Positions 23,066-30,409 of a stretch of 32,283 nt of DNA are shown here, one piece after another (the stretch's first letter is position 1; each line of letters opens with the position of its first letter). The notes beneath the pieces were generated by a model, which saw only the letters and a program-made list of their open reading frames with translations, was not told the DNA's origin and searched no databases. Where the stretch lies: contig JABXJU010000021.1 in the NCBI GenBank assembly GCA_013375405.1, forward strand, positions 1 through 32,283, written 5' to 3'. Position numbers and translations under genes: made by a program. This stretch comes from Candidatus Helarchaeota archaeon. GTDB lineage: Archaea; Asgardarchaeota; Lokiarchaeia; Helarchaeales; HEL-GB-A.

Positions 23066-25342
23066 TTAGCTAAGAATTTTTCGCATTCGTTCAGCTAATT
23101 TCTTGCCGATTCCATCGACTTCCAGTAATTCTTCTTCTTCAGCTGTGAAGATAGTTTCAAGTGTTTTGAATTTTTGCAGTAAATTCTTTGCACGTATGGT
23201 GTTAATCCCAGGAAGCCCTGCAACCACAAACTCTAATATCTCTGAAAGTTTCTGAGGTGCTTTTTCGATTCTTGTGGGGACGCTTTTTTTCCCTTTCTCT
23301 TTTTCCATTTCGCGTCTTGCAATCGTTTTGAAAAAACTTGCAGTTTCTTTCCCATCCCTCGCCCATAGAATTGGGATATTGAAATCAAGCATTATACTTA
23401 CACAAGCTCCACGAATCGCTTCTGGTTTTAACGTGCTTGCAGTATAAAGATCTTCTCCTTCAATCAAAAGCAGCGGATGAGTACTATTTTGTTTTAATTC
23501 TTTAATCTCTCTGAAGAGCCGTCCATCAATAATCGATTTTGAAAAATCTTGGCTCGTTTTTCTTTCAATTAAAACCCGGTTCCCGAGGCGATAATCGGCT
23601 ACAGGCAGCTGCGCAAGTTTAATTGTAAATCCAGCGGATACTAACTCTTTGACGAGTGAAGATGAGGATTCTCGATGATCCACTACAATTTCAAACTCAA
23701 TCTTCTTCTTTGGGATAAATTTTTCAATTTGAGTTTGACTCTCATCAATATTCCGATATTTTTTACGTGCCAATTCCTGAAGATCATTCAAAATACGATG
23801 CATTTCTCGTTGCTTCCGCTGCGCCGCCCAATAATACCCTTCATCCCGTGTTCTACGTGCCATTAGAATAATTACTTCTCCTGGTTTTCTTCGTCCAGTT
23901 CGCCCCTTCCTCTGCACATATCGGATTTCGCTTGGTACCACATCATAGAAAATTACCAAGTCACATTCAGCTATATCAAGCCCTTCTTCTGCGACTGAAG
24001 TTGCTACCAGTATGTTATATATTCCTTCCTTAAATTGTTCTAAAATTTCTAATTGGAGTTTTTGACCAAGCCCCTTGTCTCCTGGTTTAGATTGTTGGCC
24101 TACAAACCGAACTGGTTTAAGCCCATCGAATTCCTTCAATTTATCTGTGATGAGTTGCGCGGTGACTCTATATTGGGTAAAAACTATTATCCGAGAAGAT
24201 TTGCTCTTTTTAAAATGTTTTTGTAAATATTTTTGAAGGGTTGTATATTTAGGGTGATCCATTCCCTTTTCTAATAAATTATTTACTTTATTTCTGAGTT
24301 GAATAAAAAGAGGCGAATGAATTAATTCTCTCAGCACGCGAGAGGAACGTTTTCCTGAAGCGGTCTTTATAATTTTTTTCAAATAAGTCAGTAAAGAATT
24401 TAATCCTTGTGTTCCTAATAATTCAAGCATATAAGAGAATCGGATAGCCATCGCAACTTGAGCTACCAACTCAAAATCTTCAGCTGTTGGACTCATTGAT
24501 GTTGTTAATGCTTTCCGAATTTGTGTTTGGGCTGCCAATAAGTTTTGTTTCGTCACTCTCGAAACATCGTAAGATTCAAGGTACTTATTCATTTTAAGAA
24601 ATTTAAGAATATCCTTATACTTCTTTTCAATTAATTGTTTAATTTCACGAAATTCTAACGGTAATTCAACTCTTTCCCACCGCATTTCAATTGGTTGAAC
24701 ATAATTTATGACATCCGGACTTTTTTCAGTGCGAACTTCAATATTTTTTATGAATAAATTCTCCAATACCACATTGATTTTCTCTTTTGTTGCACCTGGT
24801 GAAGCAGTCATTCCAAGGAGGAGCGGATGCTTCGCAGTTTTCATGTATTGATCTGCAATAAAATTATACGCATATTCACCTACCGCTCTATGCGCTTCAT
24901 CAAAAATAATAAAACTGACATTTGCTAAATTTGCAACACCTGTAATAATATCATTTTGAAGCGTTTGCGGAGTGTAAAATAAAACTTTTCCATCTCTGAA
25001 GATATTTCCCCGCTTTTCTGATGCAATTGAACCTGTAAGCATATGGAGCTTCTCATCTGACACCAAAATTGCTTTGAAGGTTTGGAAATGTTGTGACACT
25101 AAAGGTTTCGTTGGCGCCAAGAAAATTATTTGTGAATTTGGATATTTCTTTAATCGATTTACTGCAATTAAGGCTGCAATTATGGTTTTACCCAATCCTG
25201 TTGGCAGTATTATTAGACTATTCACATTGGTACATGTGCCGAGAATGGTCTCTTGATATAATCTCCTCTCTATTGCCTTTTTCTTTACTAATGGGTACTC
25301 AATAAAGTCCATCATCATACAATCCGAAATATATAATTTCAC
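23066..25342 (-). CDS. hef: Hef: helicase-endonuclease for stalled replication forks
   Basis: 758 residues, full length for archaeal Hef, the relative of FANCM and XPF. Superfamily 2 helicase part: motif I PTGLGKT (47-53), motif II DEAH (148-151), TASPG (179-183), a long helical insertion (about 215-370), and a C-terminal lobe with VATSVAEEGLDI and QRKGRTGR. The XPF/ERCC4 nuclease part begins at VDHRESSS (about 560) and contains the ERKTSQD catalytic motif (about 590). A tandem helix-hairpin-helix end includes LPGINTIRAKNLL and VDGIGKKLAERM. It unwinds and cuts branched DNA at blocked forks. The GTG at 25342 is the longest start. Three consecutive ATG codons 8-10 codons in are also plausible. 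Confidence 0.96.
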   Translation of the reverse strand: MKLYISDCMMMDFIEYPLVKKKAIERRLYQETILGTCTNVNSLIILPTGLGKTIIAALIAVNRLKKYPNSQIIFLAPTKPLVSQHFQTFKAILVSDEKLHMLTGSIASEKRGNIFRDGKVLFYTPQTLQNDIITGVANLANVSFIIFDEAHRAVGEYAYNFIADQYMKTAKHPLLLGMTASPGATKEKINVVLENLFIKNIEVRTEKSPDVINYVQPIEMRWERVELPLEFREIKQLIEKKYKDILKFLKMNKYLESYDVSRVTKQNLLAAQTQIRKALTTSMSPTAEDFELVAQVAMAIRFSYMLELLGTQGLNSLLTYLKKIIKTASGKRSSRVLRELIHSPLFIQLRNKVNNLLEKGMDHPKYTTLQKYLQKHFKKSKSSRIIVFTQYRVTAQLITDKLKEFDGLKPVRFVGQQSKPGDKGLGQKLQLEILEQFKEGIYNILVATSVAEEGLDIAECDLVIFYDVVPSEIRYVQRKGRTGRRKPGEVIILMARRTRDEGYYWAAQRKQREMHRILNDLQELARKKYRNIDESQTQIEKFIPKKKIEFEIVVDHRESSSSLVKELVSAGFTIKLAQLPVADYRLGNRVLIERKTSQDFSKSIIDGRLFREIKELKQNSTHPLLLIEGEDLYTASTLKPEAIRGACVSIMLDFNIPILWARDGKETASFFKTIARREMEKEKGKKSVPTRIEKAPQKLSEILEFVVAGLPGINTIRAKNLLQKFKTLETIFTAEEEELLEVDGIGKKLAERMRKILS

Positions 25343-25520
25343 GAAAGGTTTATAATCCTCTAACTAGTTTTTCACCTTTAAAGCTAACATAAATCTACTG
25401 ACCAAAGATTTACATTCATTTACATTACCTTCAATAAATTGAAAAAACATTTTATAATATTAAAAACAATTTATAAATTATCATTTCTACAATTGTTAAG
25501 AAATATATTATTCGGTTTTA

Positions 25521-26672
25521 TTAATAATAACACTCAATTCCTCGTTCTCTCAATTTATTTAAAATTACAATGGCGTCCTCCTTTAATGGATTCCGCTTTA
25601 AATGCAGTCTTTTCAGATTCGGAAGTTTTATTAATGAATCCGGAAGGCTTGTTATGCGATTACTAGAAAGACGTAAGATAGTAAGACTTGTGAGACATTC
25701 AATCACCTCAAGATCCCTAATCTCATTACAACTTAAAAGTAGATATTTCAAGTTTTCTAAGTGCTCTAACCCCTTAAGTGTAGTTATTCTATTATAACTC
25801 AGATCTAACTTTTGAAGGTTACATAATGTTTCCAGTCCCTTAATATCTCTAATTTTATTGTTTCCAATAACTAACTCTTTAAGGTTTGTTAGGCATTCCA
25901 ATCCCCTAATTTCATCAAGCCTTTTAGCGTTCCGATAACCTTCATGAAAGTGATTTGATTCCGAACGATCTCGATTATGAACGATATCAATTAAACCTAA
26001 CAATTCTGTCAGACCTTCCTCCTTAAAAATTTCTCTGCCCTCAAATTCCCGTTTAATTATGGGATTGGGCGCACGACCCTCAGAATTTAGGTGATCTTTG
26101 TAACTGCAAAAAGCCTGATTGTGACTTAAGTCTAATTTTTGAAGGTTGCTCAGTGCTTCGAGCCCCTTGATCTCGGTAATGTGATTATGGTTTAGATCCA
26201 AAACCTGCAGGTTCGCTAAAGAGGACAGCCCTTGAATCTCCTCGATATGATTACTGCTCAGATCTAAGATTTGGAGGGCTGATAAATTCTCAAGCCCCCC
26301 GATTGCGGTGAGGCGATTCCCCTGGAAGTCCAGCTCTCGGAGGTTCGCGAATCTATCTAAACCCTTGATTTCTGTAATGTGGTTGCCCCAAAGAATCAGC
26401 TTTTCAAGCGTTTCGAGGTTTTTGAAACGTGTAAAACCCCAAATATCTGAGATATCGTTATTGGTGAGATTTAGTTCTCGAAGATGTTCTAAATGTTCTA
26501 AACCAATGATATCGGATAACTGTCGAAGAGTAAATACTGGAGGGCCATGGCGATTATCATAATAAAAGTCGCCTGCCAAATTTAATTTCCCCTCAATAAT
26601 AGGATACTTCCCCTCTGCTCCCACGATAAATACATATTCTTCATATTCCCTTATATTATTTTCTCCGGGCAA
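25521..26672 (-). CDS. Leucine-rich-repeat protein, SDS22-like
   Basis: 383 residues made almost wholly of 22-residue repeats with the pattern L-x-L-x-x-N-x-I-x-x-I-x-GL, about a dozen of them. Repeats 1-6 (about 50-195) and a second block (about 250-375) are separated by a 45-residue non-repeat insertion with many charged residues and histidines. This form is like SDS22 and other intracellular LRR proteins, which act as protein-binding scaffolds. No signal or membrane segment is seen. TTG start 15 bases after the stop of the cysteine microprotein gene, with GAGGGAG upstream, so the two are one unit. The binding partner is unknown. Confidence 0.88.
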   Translation of the reverse strand: MPGENNIREYEEYVFIVGAEGKYPIIEGKLNLAGDFYYDNRHGPPVFTLRQLSDIIGLEHLEHLRELNLTNNDISDIWGFTRFKNLETLEKLILWGNHITEIKGLDRFANLRELDFQGNRLTAIGGLENLSALQILDLSSNHIEEIQGLSSLANLQVLDLNHNHITEIKGLEALSNLQKLDLSHNQAFCSYKDHLNSEGRAPNPIIKREFEGREIFKEEGLTELLGLIDIVHNRDRSESNHFHEGYRNAKRLDEIRGLECLTNLKELVIGNNKIRDIKGLETLCNLQKLDLSYNRITTLKGLEHLENLKYLLLSCNEIRDLEVIECLTSLTILRLSSNRITSLPDSLIKLPNLKRLHLKRNPLKEDAIVILNKLRERGIECYY

Positions 26673-26687
26673 ATCGAAATTCTCCCT

Positions 26688-26987
26688 CTATATTGTCTCA
26701 AATTTTTCATCTATTTCCTGTATTACTCCACTAATCCTCTCAAGTTCACGTTTATTCTTAATTTTAAAGATTGTCGACCGGGACTTTGTAACAATTTCAA
26801 AACACGCATCCAACTCCTTCAATAGCATCTCCTTCTTATCAAGAAGCTCTTTAACTGCAGGGCGGATTACGTAGGCGCATTTTAGAGTGTGGACAAAATA
26901 GTTCCACCTGAAATCACTACAGTTATGGCACTGGTCGGGGTACATGTCGGGGAACTTGCAAGGTGAATTTAAATTCATAGTATTCAT
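26688..26987 (-). CDS. Cysteine microprotein with helical tail, paired with the LRR gene
   Basis: 99 residues. Cysteines at 10, 20, 23 and 37 (C-x9-C-x2-C-x13-C) could form one zinc site. A likely coiled helix follows (about 43-99) with KELLDKKEMLLKELDACF and a closing basic-acidic helix. I do not recognise the family. The ATG at 26987 is the first in frame. The LRR gene follows after 15 bases on the same strand. A TATA-like TATTTAAATA at 27033-27042 fits a promoter for the pair. Confidence 0.65.
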   Translation of the reverse strand: MNTMNLNSPCKFPDMYPDQCHNCSDFRWNYFVHTLKCAYVIRPAVKELLDKKEMLLKELDACFEIVTKSRSTIFKIKNKRELERISGVIQEIDEKFETI

Positions 26988-27298
26988 TTTTTACTTCCCG
27001 ACATTTCTCTATGATTATAAAGGAGGAGACGGTATTTAAATAAACTGATGATAACCATTTACGCATGTATTAATATATAGACTAAAAAGGAGATTGTTGA
27101 ACTCTTCCCAATGGATAACAAGTATATATATTAAGAAATAAAACTAAAATTATTTATAAACGATAGATCTTACTATTGTTAAAGAAAAGATATAATCGCT
27201 TATTATCACATAAATCATTTTCATTAAACCTCTAAATATGGTTTAGGACTTGGAAAGCGAAGTATATCTTGTTAGATCCAGAATTCGGGTGAATCACC
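26988..27298. other. 311-base divergent intergenic region with TATA-like sites
   Basis: No convincing gene. TATTTAAATA at 27033-27042 suits the minus-strand pair. TTTATAAA at 27153-27160 could serve the plus-strand GTPase, with a leader of over 100 bases. Short frames of about 10 codons are seen but have no support. Confidence 0.4.
27287..27292 (+). promoter_or_regulatory. Ribosome site that decides an ATT start
   Basis: GGGTGA with a six-base gap to ATT at 27299. The same GAATTCGGGTGAA stretch precedes the CBS gene ATG at 29975, which shows this is a genuine local ribosome-site form. A TGA in the GTPase frame overlaps it (27290-27292), so no earlier start exists. Confidence 0.6.
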
Positions 27299-28189
27299 AT
27301 TAATGAGTTTGATTATCTTTTCAAAATAGTCGTTGTAGGTGACGGCGGAGTAGGCAAGACCGCACTTACTGTTAGGTTTGCCGAAGGAGTCTTTAGAGAC
27401 GACTATAAGATGACTATTGGTGTCGATTTTTCTATAAAAACGATAACAGTACCTACCAACGGTGAGAGCCGCCGAGTTAAGCTTCAAATTTGGGACACAG
27501 GTGGGCAAGAGCGGTTTTCTTACGTTAGACCTTTATACTATAAGGGTGCCGTAGGTGGATTAATAGTTTTTGACCTAACAAACCGGAAAAGTTATGAAAA
27601 TTTAGACCGATGGTTCTCTGAAATTGCAAATAATTGTGTCTCAATACCTCTAATGTTAGTCGGAAATAAGGCAGACCTTCCAGATCGCGAAGTTGCACAA
27701 TCTGAAATCCAAGCTATTGCCAATAATCACAATATTACTTATTATGAATCTTCCGCAAAATCCGGTCAGAGCGTTAATACCATATTTGAACAATTATCTA
27801 CAAACCTTGTATTAATAGAAGAGGGGCAAGTTGCCCAAGAAGAGTATGATGCAGAAACATTAAGGCATAAGGAATATATTGAAAAATATATGTCCTTAGC
27901 GGAACAAGCCTATGATAAAATAAACAAACTAGATTATCAATCAGCATTACAGGTTTTAAAGCAAGCTTATTATTACGCGAAAGAGATTGAATATCAAGCA
28001 GGTAAAAAGTGGATAGAAGAACAGACTCAACTCATAATCCAAATTTTAAGACAACAAGAAAGTAAATTAATTCAAGAGGCCGGAGTACATATGTACTGTG
28101 CCTACTGCAACCAGCGTTATCGGGTTTCAAAAGTTGGCAACATTCGGTGTCCTACATGCGGAAATTATCTATCTGGAGAAAAAATGTAA
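27299..28189 (+). CDS. Rab-like GTPase with helical extension and C-terminal zinc ribbon
   Basis: 296 residues if started at ATT 27299, the only codon that both fits the ribosome site and includes the P-loop. The GTPase is at 1-172: MNEFDYLFKI, G1 GDGGVGKT (14-21), T39, DTGGQERF (66-73), NKAD (123-126), SSAK (151-154). This is closer to Rab than the other two in the window. A helical region (about 180-262) has LAEQAYDKINKLDYQSAL and AYYYAKEIEYQAG, like an MIT or TPR hairpin. The end is a zinc ribbon with C267, C270, C284 and C287 (CAYC, CPTC). The fold order GTPase-helices-ribbon is not one I know. No prenylation site. It stands alone, with a coiled-coil gene convergent. Confidence 0.9.
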   Translation: MNEFDYLFKIVVVGDGGVGKTALTVRFAEGVFRDDYKMTIGVDFSIKTITVPTNGESRRVKLQIWDTGGQERFSYVRPLYYKGAVGGLIVFDLTNRKSYENLDRWFSEIANNCVSIPLMLVGNKADLPDREVAQSEIQAIANNHNITYYESSAKSGQSVNTIFEQLSTNLVLIEEGQVAQEEYDAETLRHKEYIEKYMSLAEQAYDKINKLDYQSALQVLKQAYYYAKEIEYQAGKKWIEEQTQLIIQILRQQESKLIQEAGVHMYCAYCNQRYRVSKVGNIRCPTCGNYLSGEKM

Positions 28190-28210
28190 AGTATTTAAAT
28201 AAAAAATAAG

Positions 28211-28729
28211 TTAAATATTCTCCATTTTTTTGACCTTTTGAAATTGTTTGTTAAGAATCTCATAAATCTCTTTTAGATTTTGTTGCGTTTTTTTAGCTAA
28301 TTTTTTATAGGAATTCTGAAGAAAATTAAAATTATCTCGTTCTTGTTTATTGAGCGATTTATCTGTAACTGAAATAGTCTTAACTAGATTCTTTGCAGAT
28401 AATTTCAAATCTCTAAGAAGTTCTTGTTCATCTTTAATACATGGAAGATAGGACTCAATATCCACAAGATCTATTTCAAATCCACCTATAGTTTCAAAGA
28501 CTATCTCCATATTTAATAAAATATTATTATCCATTTCATATTCAAGATCTTCTAAAGCTTTAGCTATCTCAATTTCTTCATGATTTGATTTTAACAATCT
28601 TGAGGATAGATCCAATATCTTCTCTGCATTTTTTTTATGATTCGTCTGTAATTCATTTAAGTCCTTATTGAATTTTAAAATTGCTCTTTCAAGCTTATGA
28701 CTCTTTCTTTCTGGAATCTCCAATTTCAT
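28211..28729 (-). CDS. Coiled-coil protein of unknown function
   Basis: 172 residues, almost all predicted helix with heptad-like spacing: HKLERAILKFNKDLNELQ, LDLSSRLLKSNHEEIEIAKALEDLEYEMD and a long C-terminal helix rich in lysine and glutamine. One cysteine, no membrane span, no motif I can name. AGGAG five bases before ATG 28729 fixes the start. An in-frame TTG one codon earlier is too close to that site. It converges on the Rab-like GTPase with 21 bases between the stops. It could be an effector or bundle protein, but this is only a guess from the neighbours. Confidence 0.6.
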   Translation of the reverse strand: MKLEIPERKSHKLERAILKFNKDLNELQTNHKKNAEKILDLSSRLLKSNHEEIEIAKALEDLEYEMDNNILLNMEIVFETIGGFEIDLVDIESYLPCIKDEQELLRDLKLSAKNLVKTISVTDKSLNKQERDNFNFLQNSYKKLAKKTQQNLKEIYEILNKQFQKVKKMENI

Positions 28730-28984
28730 CAATACTCCTATCTATGATTCTTTTCTAAAAATTAGAGGAAAAATATTTTATAAACATTAAAAGAAAAACT
28801 TCGAATTGAAGAAAAACTTTTTGATTTTAAAAAAAACTTTTATTACCAGTCCCTCTACTACTAATAATAGTAACTAATTTGTTCTTTTCGAGAATTAGAC
28901 TATTTTACGCTAAGATAAGGCGATTTTAATAAGTCTTTTCGAGTATAAAGCGAGTTTATTCTATATGTAACGGTGTTTCATGGT

Positions 28985-29494
28985 ATGCGCACAATTCCAA
29001 TATGTAAGATCTGTGCAAAAACAGAAGTTTTATGTAATTCATGCGAAACTAAATTAGAGACCGGCGAAATAACACAACTAGACATAGATCTTGCTAATTA
29101 TTTAACCGAATTAGAAGCCAGATTTTCGAGCTTAAAGAATGCAAATTTTTACAAATCTATTGATGTTGGTTCAGTTTTAATCGTCCTTGTTGGGACAGGG
29201 GAAATTTCATCCTTTATAGGACCCCGCGGAAAAGTCATCAAACTATTACAGGAGAAATTCGGTAAGAATATTAGAATAATTGAGAAAATTACCGATCTAA
29301 AGAAAATTATAGAAGATCTTATCGTTCCTGCAGAATTACTGGGCATGAATAAAATATATCTTCCAACAGGCGAGATAGAAAGTAAAGCTCGATTAAAATG
29401 GGGTGATGAAAATCGTCTTCCTGCAAATCCTGAAGTTCTAGAAGAGGTTATTTATCGCCTCACAAACGAGCGAATTCGTATTGCTTTTGAATAG
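28985..29494 (+). CDS. Zinc-ribbon plus KH-domain RNA-binding protein
   Basis: 169 residues from ATG 28985, which has GGTG nine bases upstream. A GTG at 28973 opens the frame earlier but is part of that site. The N-terminal PICKICAKTEVLCNSCE has C7-x2-C10-x6-C17-x2-C20, a zinc site. Helices follow, then a KH-like unit with SSFIGPRGKVIKLLQEKFG (the GxxG loop is GPRG) and IRIIEK, and a short C-terminal domain. I know this as a conserved archaeal family described as KH/NusA-like RNA-binding protein. Its exact role is not established to my knowledge. The frame ends inside the repeat shared with the pth2 tail. Confidence 0.8.
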   Translation: MRTIPICKICAKTEVLCNSCETKLETGEITQLDIDLANYLTELEARFSSLKNANFYKSIDVGSVLIVLVGTGEISSFIGPRGKVIKLLQEKFGKNIRIIEKITDLKKIIEDLIVPAELLGMNKIYLPTGEIESKARLKWGDENRLPANPEVLEEVIYRLTNERIRIAFE

Positions 29495-29521
29495 AAGTAG
29501 ATCTTTAGTGACCTTATCTAT
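29490..29521 (-). repeat. Diverged copy of the pth2 3' end
   Basis: 32 bases that match the pth2 tail segment at 29534-29565 at 27 positions, in direct orientation with a 44-base offset. Read in the pth2 frame three of the five differences are synonymous. It overlaps the last five bases of the KH gene. Confidence 0.7.
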
Positions 29522-29529
29522 TTTTCCTT

Positions 29530-29892
29530 TTACAATAAAGGTAGATTTTTGGTGACCTTATCAATTTCTATTTCTGGTGCTGGACCTATTCCTAAACAGG
29601 TATAACTTCCAGGCGGAATTTCTGTTAAACCCCTATCTTGAATAAGAACTGTAGGTATATCAAACTTTTTTGCTTTATCGTAAAGATTGAACAATTCTTT
29701 TTCATTATGTGCCTTTACAACTACTTTTTTTTGCCCCTCATTGATCCATTTATTCAACCATTTCTTGTATTTTCGGTTCTTTTTTGCGCCTTCATAGAGG
29801 GCTATCGCAGCATGTGCTACTTGTGCAGAAATCTTACCGCAAGTCATTCCTAAATCTTTGCGTATAACTAATACTTGTTTATATTTGAACAT
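29530..29892 (-). CDS. pth2: Peptidyl-tRNA hydrolase, Pth2 family
   Basis: 120 residues, the archaeal and eukaryotic Pth2 length. It cuts peptidyl-tRNA released from stalled ribosomes. Conserved residues: R11 K12 D13, GK-x3-AQ-x2-HAA (G19, K20, Q24, H27), the central KVVVKAHNEKEL (about 56-67), QDRGLTEIPPGS (85-96) and the closing GIGPAP (101-106). The ATG at 29892 is chosen because GAGGT lies just upstream; the frame also runs 28 codons further up but the extra part is unlike the family. The segment coding the last dozen residues occurs a second time downstream (29490-29521). Confidence 0.95.
   Translation of the reverse strand: MFKYKQVLVIRKDLGMTCGKISAQVAHAAIALYEGAKKNRKYKKWLNKWINEGQKKVVVKAHNEKELFNLYDKAKKFDIPTVLIQDRGLTEIPPGSYTCLGIGPAPEIEIDKVTKNLPLL
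29534..29565 (-). repeat. pth2 tail copy of the 32-base direct repeat
   Basis: The copy inside pth2. It codes for the last residues from IDKVTKNLP to the last leucines. The pair with 29490-29521 suggests a short tandem duplication, followed by divergence. Confidence 0.7.
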
Positions 29893-29974
29893 TTGGAAAC
29901 CTCTTAAAGTACAAAAGATATATTTTGATAAGCAATTATATTTTATAAATAATTGAATTCGGGTGAAATAAACC

Positions 29975-30379
29975 ATGTCAGTATCTGATTTGAAAGCACG
30001 CGATCTTATGTTAATCGATATCGTTTATGTACGTCCTGATGAAAAAGTGGCAGCTGTAGACCTTCTTATGGTGCGAAAATCACTTGGAGGCGTCCCAATT
30101 TTAGAATATAAAACCGATAAATTAGTCGGAATTGTTACTCAGCGTGATATCATGTTATCTAGATTTCGTACAAGTATAGCTGGGATGTCAGTATCGAATT
30201 TAATGACGAAAAATCCCATCACAGTTGCACCGAATGCTTCTATCAAAGAAATCCTTAACTTAATGCTAAGTCATCACATTGAACGGTTACCTGTTATTGA
30301 TAATGATAAATTAATTGGAATAATCGAGCCAGAGTCCATTCTCTATGCAGTTCACAAAAAAATATCTTCGAAAGAATAG
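29975..30379 (+). CDS. Two-CBS-domain protein
   Basis: 134 residues, just a pair of CBS domains. The first (about 5-63) has MLIDIVYVRPDEKVAAVDLLMVRKSLGGVPIL then LVGIVTQRDIM. The second (about 67-130) has VSNLMTKNPITVAPNASIKEIL, HHIERLPVIDNDKLIGII and a closing helix. The tandem binds adenine nucleotides or similar ligands and regulates a partner. No catalytic or membrane domain is attached, so it acts in trans. GGGTGA eight bases before the ATG. It diverges from pth2 and precedes truD by 30 bases on the same strand, possibly one transcript. Confidence 0.9.
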   Translation: MSVSDLKARDLMLIDIVYVRPDEKVAAVDLLMVRKSLGGVPILEYKTDKLVGIVTQRDIMLSRFRTSIAGMSVSNLMTKNPITVAPNASIKEILNLMLSHHIERLPVIDNDKLIGIIEPESILYAVHKKISSKE

Positions 30380-30409
30380 ATAATATTTGGGTATTTGGAA
30401 TGGTTCTGA

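Noticed and set aside
27410..28189. GTPase starting at the first in-frame ATG (27410)
   Set aside because: This would delete the P-loop and the first strand. The same frame upstream encodes a perfect G1 motif back to ATT 27299.
28883..28943. Two copies of TCTTTTCGAG 51 bases apart before the KH gene
   Set aside because: Only ten bases in an AT-rich region. They could be a regulatory pair but chance is likely, and no matching pair is seen elsewhere.
28973..29494. KH protein starting at GTG 28973
   Set aside because: That GTG is part of the GGTG ribosome site for ATG 28985, which gives the normal N-terminus with the zinc motif.
29530..29976. Long form of Pth2 starting at 29976
   Set aside because: The first 28 residues are unlike the family, and a ribosome site lies just before ATG 29892. 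The long form would also overlap the CBS start.
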